Shown here piece after piece: positions 1 to 5,312 of a stretch of 5,592 bases of DNA. Source of the stretch: Clostridiales bacterium. Its GTDB lineage: Bacteria > Bacillota > Clostridia > Christensenellales > Aristaeellaceae. The notes under the pieces were generated by a model. The model was not told the DNA's origin, searched no databases, and saw nothing but the letters and a program-made list of their open reading frames with translations. Numbering within the stretch: the stretch's first letter is position 1; every line of letters starts with the position of its first letter. A program made the translations under genes and the position numbers. The stretch lies in assembly GCA_019409045.1 (NCBI GenBank), contig DXVG01000133.1:1-5592 (forward strand), given 5' to 3'.

Positions 1-333
1 GGCGGGCGCATGGCGGCGTGGGTCGGTTCCTACGGCGCGGCGGCCTTCGGGGGCGACGAACTGCCCCGGCCCGCCACGGTCGTCACGCAGTACACGGGGC
101 TGCGCGAGTATTCGCAGGGCGACCCGCCCACCTACGCCTGCGTGGGCGATCGGGACGGCATCGCAAACTGGCGCGTCATGGAGCGCCGCCTTTCGGCAAT
201 GGAGGAAATGGGGATCGACACCGAGCTGCACGTCTATCCCGGCCTCGGCCACGGCTTTGGCCTTGGCACGGGCACGGTCGCGGAGGGTTGGCTGGACGAC
301 GCCGTCGCCTTCTGGGAAGCGCACGCGCGATAG
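1..333 (+). CDS. alpha/beta hydrolase (esterase-like), 3' part only
   Basis: Reading frame open from base 1 to a TAG at 331-333; the first 110 visible residues are the C-terminal part of a cytoplasmic alpha/beta hydrolase. The fragment opens with Gly-Gly-Arg-Met-Ala-Ala-Trp, which normally follows the nucleophile elbow (GxSxGG), so the catalytic Ser should lie just before the window. The acid residue is probably Asp52 of the fragment in GDRDGIANW, and the base is His84 in PGLGHGFG; both sit where the acetyl-esterase/dienelactone-hydrolase-like families place them. The ATG at base 10 is an internal Met, not a start. It is the first visible gene of a plus-strand run, 41 bp before the flavodoxin gene, so probably co-transcribed with it. 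The substrate cannot be told from the sequence; a small acyl or aryl ester is the general expectation. Confidence 0.85.
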   Translation, partial: GGRMAAWVGSYGAAAFGGDELPRPATVVTQYTGLREYSQGDPPTYACVGDRDGIANWRVMERRLSAMEEMGIDTELHVYPGLGHGFGLGTGTVAEGWLDDAVAFWEAHAR

Positions 334-360
334 GCGTCCGGCATCGTCCAAAACACATTC

Positions 361-367
361 AAGGAGG
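361..367 (+). promoter_or_regulatory. ribosome binding site of the flavodoxin gene
   Basis: AAGGAGG lies 7 bases before the ATG at 375. It decides the start: the same frame is open back to base 18, but those upstream codons overlap the hydrolase gene and are not followed by a signal peptide, whereas the ATG at 375 begins a typical one. Confidence 0.85.
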
Positions 368-374
368 AAAAACC

Positions 375-1019
375 ATGAAAAAGGTATGTTCGCTGCTCAT
401 GACGCTCGCGCTGCTCACGGCGCTTGCCGCCGCGCACGCCGAGCCCCACCGCGTGCTGATCGCATACTTTTCCGTGCCCGAGGACGTATCCGTGGAGGGC
501 GTGGACGCCATCGCCAGCTCCAGCATCGTCGTGCGGGACGGGGAGGCACTGGGCAACCTGCAATACGCGGCCGAGCTCATCCATGAAACCGTCGGCGGCG
601 ACCTGATGCGCATCGAAACGCAACAGCAGTACCCGCTGGAGCACGATGCGCTGGTGGACTTTGCCGCCGGGGAACAGGACGCGAACGCGCGCCCGGAGCT
701 GGCCACGACCATCGAGGATATGGAACCATACGACACGATACTGCTCGGCTACCCCAACTGGTGGGGCGACATGCCTATGCCGCTGTACACATTCCTGGAG
801 AGCTATGACCTCTCCGGCAAGACCATCATTCCCTTTACGGTGCATGGCGGCAGCGGCTTTTCCAATACGCGGGACGCCATCGCCCGCCTGCAGCCCGACG
901 CGCTGGTTGTGCAGGAGGGCCTGTCCATCTCCCGCAACGACGTAGCGGGCAGCGCGCAGGAGATCGTCGCGTGGGCGGAGGGGCTTGGCCTGAGCGATAC
1001 GGAGGATTCCCATGAATAG
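375..1019 (+). CDS. exported flavodoxin-like protein (flavodoxin_4 type)
   Basis: A 214-residue protein. Residues 1-22 form a Sec signal peptide (MKK, hydrophobic Leu/Ala core, Ala-His-Ala before Glu23), so the mature protein acts outside the membrane; no lipobox Cys is seen. The flavodoxin fold starts with beta strand VLIAYFS (27-33). About 25 residues are inserted before the segment ALGNLQYAAELI (58-69), which takes the place of the usual phosphate-binding loop and following helix. LLGYPNWWGDMPMPLYTF (123-140) is the family hallmark around the flavin ring, and HGGSGFSNT (157-165) the third loop. Flavodoxins bind FMN and carry electrons; here the usual Thr/Ser-rich phosphate loop is not conserved, so FMN binding is likely but not shown. 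The stop overlaps the next gene's start by 8 bp, indicating coupled expression with the cyclophilin-like lipoprotein. Family assignment is firm; redox partner and substrate are unknown. Confidence 0.9.
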   Translation: MKKVCSLLMTLALLTALAAAHAEPHRVLIAYFSVPEDVSVEGVDAIASSSIVVRDGEALGNLQYAAELIHETVGGDLMRIETQQQYPLEHDALVDFAAGEQDANARPELATTIEDMEPYDTILLGYPNWWGDMPMPLYTFLESYDLSGKTIIPFTVHGGSGFSNTRDAIARLQPDALVVQEGLSISRNDVAGSAQEIVAWAEGLGLSDTEDSHE

Positions 1020-1515
1020 GGTCGCCAGATGCGCGTGGGCGCTGCTCGTCGTTGCGGCGCTGCTCGTCGTCGCAGCATTGCTCAGCGCGTGTTCCTACGG
1101 CGATGCGCTTCCTGTGGAAACGCAGCCGCCGCAAACGCAGATCCGCAGCCGCATAAGGATCACCGCCGGGGAAGCGCAGCTGGAGGGCTATCTGTACGAC
1201 AACCAGACCGCGCGCGCCTTTGAGGCCATGCTGCCGCTGACGGTCCCGCTCTGGAATCCCGCGGAGGGATTCGCCAAGGCGTTTGATCTGCCCGGGCAGA
1301 TCGCGGACGAGGCTCGCACAAACGATTATGTGTTGGGCGGCCTGGCCTACTGGTACGAGGGTCCCTCCGTGGCGATCTTCCACAGCGACCACCTGCCCGA
1401 GACCATCGTTCGCGTCGTGACCATCGGCAGGATCACGGACGATGTTTCCCTCTTTGCGACGTATGAGGGGGAGATCACCATAGAAGTCATACAGGAAGAG
1501 GAAGCGGTTTTATGA
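1012..1515 (+). CDS. cyclophilin-like-fold lipoprotein
   Basis: A 167-residue predicted lipoprotein. The signal peptide has Arg3 and Arg6, a long Leu/Val/Ala core, and the lipobox Leu-Ser-Ala-Cys with Cys27 as lipidation site, followed by a Pro/Gln/Thr linker (about 31-47). Residues 48-159 resemble the cyclophilin-like domain (Pfam Cyclophil_like2 type): a strand RIRITAGEAQLEGYLYDN, then ARAFEAMLPLTVPLW, the middle YVLGGLAYWYEGPSVAIF (106-123) and a final IGRI strand near 138-141. This fold looks like a cyclophilin beta barrel, but prolyl isomerase activity is not established for the family. A GGAGG site at 1001-1005, six bases before the ATG, supports this start inside the end of the flavodoxin gene. 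In my recollection such proteins are often encoded beside flavodoxin_4 genes, which suggests a shared extracytoplasmic role. The hydrophobic core contains a tandem duplication, listed separately. Confidence 0.82.
   Translation: MNRVARCAWALLVVAALLVVAALLSACSYGDALPVETQPPQTQIRSRIRITAGEAQLEGYLYDNQTARAFEAMLPLTVPLWNPAEGFAKAFDLPGQIADEARTNDYVLGGLAYWYEGPSVAIFHSDHLPETIVRVVTIGRITDDVSLFATYEGEITIEVIQEEEAVL
1042..1077 (+). repeat. 18-bp tandem duplication in the lipoprotein signal peptide
   Basis: Two adjacent 18-base units (1042-1059 and 1060-1077) match at 15 of 18 positions and both encode Leu-Leu-Val-Val-Ala-Ala. All three mismatches are at third codon positions (GTT/GTC, GCG/GCA, GCG/GCA) and silent. 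The duplication lengthens the hydrophobic core of the signal peptide by six residues. Confidence 0.8.
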
Positions 1516-2453
1516 AAACGCTGCTTGCGTTGATCGCCTGCATGGCGCTTCTGCCCTCGTCGGCAGGCGCGCGGCAGGCGGACGAAGCCTGCGAGCCGTC
1601 GCAGCATCGCTTCCCGCAGGAACTCGTCCAGATCCCCGACGGATACGCAGCGCCCGCGGAGCAACAGGGCACGCTTGAAAACCTCTATTACGAAACGTGG
1701 GAGTCCCTTTCCTACGATCAGCAGACGCAGAGGCTGACCAAGCGCGCCGTGGTCTACCTGCCCTACGGCTACACGCCTGAGCGCGAATATCCGGTCTTCT
1801 ACCTCATGCACGGCGGCTGGAGCGACGAGACCGGCTATCTGGGCACGCCGGAGCAGCCGCGCGCCATGAAATCCATTCTGGATCACGGCATCGCGGATGG
1901 GGAGATCGAGCCGATGATCGTCGTGTGCCCCACCTACAACAACCTCAGCGGCGAGGACAGCGGCGACTATGCCCTCGCGCTCCGGCTCACCGAAAACTAC
2001 CACAACGAGCTGCGAAACGACCTCATTCCCGCGGTTGACGCGGCGTACAGCACCATCCCCGACCGCGACCACCGCGCGTTCGCGGGCTTTTCCATGGGCT
2101 CGGTGTGCACATGGCGCGCGTTTCAGCACGCCCTGGACGCGTTTCGCTACTTCATGCCCTCCAGCGGAAGCCTCACCGGCGACGGGGAGGCCATGGCGCA
2201 GATGGCCCAGGACGCGGGCTACGCATGGAACGATTTTTTCATCTTCGCGGCGTCGGGAACCGATGACTTTGCCTGTTCGTCCTTCAAAAACCAGATCGAA
2301 GCCATGGCCGACGCGCCCAGCGGCATGTTCCGCACGGCGGACAACGAGGAGGAGGGCAACCTCTGCTATCTGGAACAGCCGGGCGGCACGCATTCCGGCG
2401 AGTACGCCATGCTGTATTTCTACAACGGCCTTCTGTGGCTGTGGAAGCAGTGA
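1512..2453 (+). CDS. exported esterase D / CE1-type alpha/beta hydrolase
   Basis: A 313-residue protein with a short signal peptide (MKTLLALIACMALLPSSAGA, likely cleaved after about residue 20), so it probably works outside the cell. It has the layout of the esterase D family, which includes feruloyl and acetylxylan esterases of CE1. The strand PVFYLMHGG (94-102) carries the oxyanion-hole HGG; the nucleophile elbow is GFSMG (192-196) with Ser194; the acid is probably Asp251 or Asp252 in ASGTDDF; the base is probably His294 in GGTHSGEY. Length fits a single catalytic domain with no carbohydrate-binding module. The ATG overlaps the lipoprotein stop as ATGA, with a purine-rich AGGAAGAGGAAG stretch (1492-1503) ahead, so translation is likely coupled. 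A feruloyl or acetyl ester of plant polysaccharide is a plausible substrate by family, but siderophore esterases and S-formylglutathione hydrolases share the fold. The last gene of the plus-strand group. Confidence 0.88.
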   Translation: MKTLLALIACMALLPSSAGARQADEACEPSQHRFPQELVQIPDGYAAPAEQQGTLENLYYETWESLSYDQQTQRLTKRAVVYLPYGYTPEREYPVFYLMHGGWSDETGYLGTPEQPRAMKSILDHGIADGEIEPMIVVCPTYNNLSGEDSGDYALALRLTENYHNELRNDLIPAVDAAYSTIPDRDHRAFAGFSMGSVCTWRAFQHALDAFRYFMPSSGSLTGDGEAMAQMAQDAGYAWNDFFIFAASGTDDFACSSFKNQIEAMADAPSGMFRTADNEEEGNLCYLEQPGGTHSGEYAMLYFYNGLLWLWKQ

Positions 2454-2681
2454 GACGCCATATGGATACATCTGGGGAAAGCGTGAACGCCTCACTGATA
2501 TGCCTATACAGAGAGCCGTTTCTCAGGACTCTTCTCACAATCCTGCCTTGCCCGAATCTCCCCTTTATTGCTACAGTCAGTTTGTTCCATACTGCAATGC
2601 CGCGCCGACGAGGTTACTGAACTATCGGAACGGATGGGGGAGAAACACTGGGAGCGGCGCATGATGGTCGGCGTCTGTCGT
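2454..2681. other. convergent intergenic gap, no clear gene or terminator
   Basis: This gap separates the esterase stop from the sirtuin stop on the opposite strand. I found no strong GC hairpin followed by a T run on either strand, although two converging operons would be expected to terminate here. It is less GC-rich than its surroundings in the first 130 bases. On the plus strand one frame is open from 2499; its part near 2598-2690 reads as a plausible charged protein tail (…ADEVTELSERMGEKHW…) but has no recognisable start, ribosome site or family, so it is not called as a gene. Confidence 0.5.
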
Positions 2682-3554
2682 CTATCCATTGAGAAGGTGC
2701 AACACCACGCCTATATCCTTTTCTATGACAACGGCGCGCTGGGTGATCTCGGGCGGGCAATATGCCTCCGAAAGGTTTACGCAGGCGTACGTCGCCTTTG
2801 GGTTTTGGCAGGTCATTTGCCAGAACCGGTATTTGATGATGCCGGGGGTGTTACTGCCCACGCCCAGCTCCAGAAACAGCGTGCGAAGTCCATCGTGGCG
2901 GCGCAGGAACGCCTCGCATCGCTCTGCGGCCAGGCGCCAGCCCTCGTCCTCCACAAAGGTGTGGTCTGCCCGCAGGTTCATGGACATGGGCGCGCCGCAG
3001 ACGGGGCAATGCGGAACCAGCTCGCCGGGGATCCGCATATCCTTCTGTTGCTCCAGCATCTTCAGGACAGCGGCCTCGTTGTCGTAGGTCTTTGCGTGGC
3101 AGGGCACACAGCACTGCCACAGGCCGTAGTCGCCCTGCGTGTAGAACAGGCGGCGCCTGTCAAAGCCGGCCTTCTGAAAGCAGTGGTCCACATTGGTGGT
3201 CAGCACAAAGTAGTCACTGTCCCGCACAAGCCGCAGAAGGTCGCTGTAAACCGGCTTCGGCGCGTCCAGATAGCGGTTGATGTAGATATACCGGCTCCAA
3301 TACGCCCAGTACTCCTTCAGCGTTTCAAAGGGATAGAAGCCGCCGGAATACATATCCCGAAAGCCGTACTTTGCAATAAAATCCCCGAAATGCCGCGCAA
3401 AGCGTTCCCCGGCATAGGTAAACCCCGCGGAGGCGGAGAGCCCGGCGCCCGCTCCGATGACGACCGCGTCCGCCGCGTCGAGCTCACGCCTGAGCCGTGC
3501 GATATTATCGCAGCAGCTGCCTGTAGATCTGAGCATCGCTGTCCTTAAAGACAT
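2682..3554 (-). CDS. class M sirtuin (SirTM-type protein ADP-ribosyltransferase)
   Basis: A 290-residue Sir2-family protein. The NAD-binding start is VVIGAGAGLSASAGFTY (31-47). A helical small domain with GGFYPFETLKEYWAYWSRY (71-89) follows, then TTNVDHCF (119-126) for the usual TQN(I/V)D motif. Where deacetylase sirtuins have the catalytic His it has YTQGDYG (138-144), Gln at 140, as in class M sirtuins. A zinc ribbon is formed by Cys149/Cys152 (Cys148 adjacent) and Cys183/Cys186, and ELGVGSNTPGIIKYRFW (229-245) completes the Rossmann fold. Class M sirtuins transfer ADP-ribose from NAD to protein rather than deacetylating; in Staphylococcus aureus and Streptococcus pyogenes the target is a lipoylated GcvH-like carrier. 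The gene overlaps the macrodomain gene by 50 bp. The ATG at 3554 is preferred because GAGGTGAT, an eight-base match to the 16S tail, lies 5 bases upstream; an ATG at 3536 with AAGGA is the alternative (284 residues). Confidence 0.9.
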   Translation of the reverse strand: MSLRTAMLRSTGSCCDNIARLRRELDAADAVVIGAGAGLSASAGFTYAGERFARHFGDFIAKYGFRDMYSGGFYPFETLKEYWAYWSRYIYINRYLDAPKPVYSDLLRLVRDSDYFVLTTNVDHCFQKAGFDRRRLFYTQGDYGLWQCCVPCHAKTYDNEAAVLKMLEQQKDMRIPGELVPHCPVCGAPMSMNLRADHTFVEDEGWRLAAERCEAFLRRHDGLRTLFLELGVGSNTPGIIKYRFWQMTCQNPKATYACVNLSEAYCPPEITQRAVVIEKDIGVVLHLLNG

Positions 3555-4275
3555 TGAAGATCACCTCGATTGCGTTCGGATGTTGTTGCCGCCACGCCCT
3601 GACCGTCCGAATGGCGATCTCCGCCGCCGCCTCGCCCGGAAAGCGGAACTCCCCGGTAGAGATGCAGCAGAACGCCACGCTTTGCAGGCCGCTTTTCGCC
3701 GCCAACTCCAGACAGGAGCGATAGCAGCTCGCCAGCTGCTCCCGATGCGCCTTCGTGACGGCTCCGTCCACGATCGGGCCGACGGTGTGCAGCACATGGC
3801 GGCAGGGCAGGTTGTATGCCCTCGTGATCTTCGCCCTGCCTGTGGGTTCTTCCGCCTGCCTACCCATGAGCCGGGCGCAGTCCAGGCGCAGTTGCACGCC
3901 CGCGTAGGTGTGGATGGCGTTGTCGATGCATCCGTGACAGGGGACGAAGCAGCCCAGCATTTGGCAATTGGCCGCGTTGACGATGGCATCGGCGGCAAGC
4001 GTCGTGATGTCCCCCTGCCAGAGATACAGGCCGGGCTGCGCAGGCGTCAGGTCCTGCACACTCGTCACGCCCCGCTTGGCAAGGCGCTCCCGCAGGTAGG
4101 CATCCTGCACGGCCAGAAAATCCTCGCCGATGGGGGCGGGCGGCCGCGCATTCATCAGGCTGCGCAAAAGCCGCCGCTTCTCCGGCAGGGAGGAAGGGAT
4201 CGCAGCGTCCGGATGCACTTTGCGCTCGCTCAGCAAATAGCGGATCAGAAAGTCCAATCGTTGTTCCTGCGTCAT
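3505..4275 (-). CDS. zinc-dependent macrodomain protein-ADP-ribose hydrolase
   Basis: A 256-residue protein matching the sirtuin-linked macrodomain hydrolases. Residues 1-80 are a helical N-terminal extension usual for this subgroup; the macrodomain begins at LYLWQGDITTL (83-93), where Asp89 should contact adenine. VNAANCQMLGCF (99-110) provides the conserved Asn pair, and GCFVPCHGCIDNAIH (108-122) matches the zinc site of the Zn-macro class, with Cys109, His114 and Cys116 as probable ligands. HVLHTVGPIVDG (160-171) and CISTGEFRFPGEAA (204-217) are the later ADP-ribose-binding strand and loop. The enzyme removes ADP-ribose from protein, reversing the neighbouring sirtuin. Start: GGAGGTG (4287-4281) lies 5 bases before the ATG. 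Its 3' end overlaps the sirtuin gene. Length and all core motifs are intact, so it is probably active. Confidence 0.93.
   Translation of the reverse strand: MTQEQRLDFLIRYLLSERKVHPDAAIPSSLPEKRRLLRSLMNARPPAPIGEDFLAVQDAYLRERLAKRGVTSVQDLTPAQPGLYLWQGDITTLAADAIVNAANCQMLGCFVPCHGCIDNAIHTYAGVQLRLDCARLMGRQAEEPTGRAKITRAYNLPCRHVLHTVGPIVDGAVTKAHREQLASCYRSCLELAAKSGLQSVAFCCISTGEFRFPGEAAAEIAIRTVRAWRQQHPNAIEVIFNVFKDSDAQIYRQLLR
3560..3567 (-). promoter_or_regulatory. ribosome binding site of the sirtuin gene, inside the macrodomain gene
   Basis: On the minus strand GAGGTGAT lies 5 bases before the ATG at 3554. It is within the last 21 codons of the macrodomain gene, which suggests translational coupling of the two enzymes. 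A second, weaker site AAGGA (3546-3542) precedes the ATG at 3536. Confidence 0.6.
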
Positions 4276-4280
4276 GGAAC

Positions 4281-4287
4281 CACCTCC
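4281..4287 (-). promoter_or_regulatory. ribosome binding site of the macrodomain gene
   Basis: GGAGGTG on the minus strand, 5 bases before the ATG at 4275; supports this start. Confidence 0.8.
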
Positions 4288-4461
4288 GTTTCACCGCCCC
4301 GGCCGGGCAAGCCTCCTCCTGCGGATGCATGGCTCGGTTTAAGGACGCGCCCCGCAAAGCATGAGGTCTGCGGGGCCGCTCCTGTCCTATGCTCTCTCGT
4401 CCGGACGATTCCCGTCGGCGACGAAATACACCGTTTCGACGGCTGTTGCAGTTCGCAGGCC

Positions 4462-4480
4462 ATTCCTGCCGGACAGGAAT
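4462..4480 (-). terminator. possible weak hairpin terminator after the PPOX gene
   Basis: A 7-bp perfect stem ATTCCTG/CAGGAAT with a 5-base loop starts 35 bases after the stop of the PPOX gene on the minus strand. There is no T run after it, so it may instead be an mRNA 3'-end or processing structure, or chance. Confidence 0.2.
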
Positions 4481-4515
4481 CTCGCCTTGTCCCGAGGATA
4501 TTTGCGAAGCTCCGC

Positions 4516-4917
4516 TTACAGGTCGTACTCCCTGGGCGGGTTGCCGGAAAAGTCGGCAATGACCGCGTGAGCATCCTTGAGATAGAACACCTCGAAGATG
4601 GGGTTGGTGGCCTCGCCATACTGCCCCTTGACGATGGGGTTGAGCATGCACATCTCCCTGGCGGCCATGTCGTTCTTGAAAACAGCCTCCCCGTGCAGCC
4701 GAATCCACGCATAATCCGGACTGGAGACGGACACCTCGACGTGAGGGTTGGCCTGCATGTCCCTGTAGACGTCCTTCTGGTTGTTGGTGCAGAACCACAG
4801 CTTGCCGTCCAGCTCCCCGGCAAACATGAAGGGGCGGCACCTGGCCTTTCCGTCACGGCCTACGGTGGCCAGATACTGAACGGGGTTTTCCTGCAAAAAC
4901 CTTACGACTTCGTTCAT
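4516..4917 (-). CDS. pyridoxamine 5'-phosphate oxidase-family flavoprotein
   Basis: A 133-residue protein of the PPOX-like split-barrel fold, a small class that usually binds FMN or a related flavin and works as a dimer. Landmarks: MNEVVRFLQENPVQYLATVG (1-20) as N-terminal helix and first strand, RCRPFMFAGELDGKLWFCT (26-44) as the flavin-phosphate-contacting strands, NPHVEVSVSSPDYAWIRLHG (57-76), MLNPIVKGQYG (91-101), and the closing strand plus tail IFEVFYLKDAHAVIADFSG and NPPREYDL (107-133). The full layout matches the uncharacterised clostridial single-domain group rather than the vitamin B6 enzyme PdxH, which is much longer. The reaction is unknown; reduction of quinones, nitro compounds or flavin handling are possible by fold only. 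AGGAGG lies 8 bases before the ATG. Its own promoter is proposed just upstream. Confidence 0.9.
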   Translation of the reverse strand: MNEVVRFLQENPVQYLATVGRDGKARCRPFMFAGELDGKLWFCTNNQKDVYRDMQANPHVEVSVSSPDYAWIRLHGEAVFKNDMAAREMCMLNPIVKGQYGEATNPIFEVFYLKDAHAVIADFSGNPPREYDL

Positions 4918-4937
4918 GACGAATGCCTCCTGTGTTT

Positions 4938-4966
4938 ATCGTAGTCCTTTTCGGGTCGGTTGTGAA
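4938..4966 (-). promoter_or_regulatory. candidate sigma-A promoter of the PPOX gene
   Basis: On the minus strand TTCACA (4966-4961) and TACGAT (4943-4938) are separated by exactly 17 bases, 5/6 and 4/6 matches to the consensus, and lie just before AGGAGG and the ATG at 4917, which gives a short leader. The 8-bp palindrome GTGCGCAC (4967-4974) abuts the -35 on its upstream side and could be an operator or chance. Confidence 0.45.
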
Positions 4967-5006
4967 GTGCGCACATTTTTGTGGCATAGTTACTTGTCCG
5001 TAACCA

Positions 5007-5272
5007 TTAGAACCTGCCGTTCTGATCCTGCCAGGTGGGGCCTCCGTCACATCCCAATGCTCGGCGATCTTGCCGCTTTCCACGCGCCACAGGTCGTAGT
5101 AGCTGGTGGGCGCGCCGCCGCAGGTTCCCTCGCTGACGGCCAGCGTAAAGTTGCCCCGCATCACATCGTAGAGGGAGTCCTTCACCTGCCAGTGGTCATT
5201 TTGTCGTCGCGGAGCCCCGGTCCGGCCGCTTTCCTCGGCTCCTGGACAAAGTATACGCATAAAAGTCTCCAT
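5007..5272 (-). pseudogene. NTF2/SnoaL-like gene remnant, truncated and frameshifted
   Basis: The minus-strand frame from the ATG at 5272 encodes a recognisable C-terminal part of an NTF2-like (SnoaL-type) protein: GNFTLAVSEGTCGGAPTSYY, then DLWRVESGKIAEHWDVTEA (40-78). In intact relatives this leads to a short IPP-x-W-x-NGKF tail and stop. Here the frame runs off into unrelated residues (PPGRIRTAGS…) and through the start of the PPOX gene to 4853. The expected tail appears in another frame right after Glu77-Ala78: TWQDQNGRF followed by TAA (5009-5007). That implies a small deletion or other frameshift near 5041-5034. The N-terminal half, normally some 60-80 more residues, is also missing: residues 1-25 look unrelated, and no ribosome site precedes the ATG. 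The family binds small hydrophobic molecules in a cone-shaped barrel; this copy is unlikely to work. A sequencing error could explain the frameshift but not the missing N-terminus. Confidence 0.7.
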
Positions 5273-5281
5273 TGTAAAGTA

Positions 5282-5297
5282 AGCACTTAATTGTGCT
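5282..5297. promoter_or_regulatory. operator-like inverted repeat AGCAC-N6-GTGCT
   Basis: A 5-bp inverted repeat with an AT-only 6-base centre (TTAATT) lies just ahead of the NTF2-like remnant, between it and the divergent regulator gene. Size and symmetry suit a dimeric repressor site, but a repeat this short can occur by chance. Confidence 0.3.
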
Positions 5298-5312
5298 GTA
5301 GTTACCCATATG

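Larger units (their letters stand above)
4276..4515. other. 240-bp gap between the PPOX and macrodomain genes, with two hairpins
   Basis: No gene is supported on either strand and no convincing -35/-10 pair was found for the macrodomain gene. Two inverted repeats stand out: an 8-bp stem GCCCCGCA/TGCGGGGC (4349-4356 and 4369-4376, 12-base loop) and a 7-bp stem ATTCCTG/CAGGAAT (4462-4468 and 4474-4480, 5-base loop). Neither is followed by a T run on either strand, so they are not textbook terminators. The gap is either a leader for the macrodomain-sirtuin pair or a spacer inside one transcript from the PPOX promoter. Confidence 0.45.

Noticed and set aside
18..374. Long N-terminal extension of the flavodoxin frame
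   Set aside because: Overlaps the hydrolase gene, is Arg-rich and featureless, and the ATG at 375 has both an ideal ribosome site and a signal peptide.
1347..2495. 382-residue minus-strand open frame opposite the esterase
   Set aside because: Antisense to a well-supported esterase with signal peptide and catalytic motifs; no domain or ribosome site of its own.
2568..3548. 326-residue plus-strand open frame opposite the sirtuin
   Set aside because: Almost all of it is antisense to the sirtuin and shows no family features; only its first 40 codons, outside the sirtuin, look protein-like and are reported as a finding.
2682..4275. Anti-phage defence system (Sir2 NADase type) or DarTG-type toxin-antitoxin
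   Set aside because: The sirtuin is a stand-alone class M enzyme with zinc ribbon and no SLOG, STAND or effector domain, and the macrodomain is the Zn-dependent sirtuin-linked class; no DarT toxin is present.
3457..4944. 495-residue plus-strand open frame opposite the macrodomain and PPOX genes
   Set aside because: Composition is Arg/Gly/Ala/Pro-rich with no recognisable domain, and it is exactly antisense to two clear protein families; long antisense frames are expected in GC-rich DNA.
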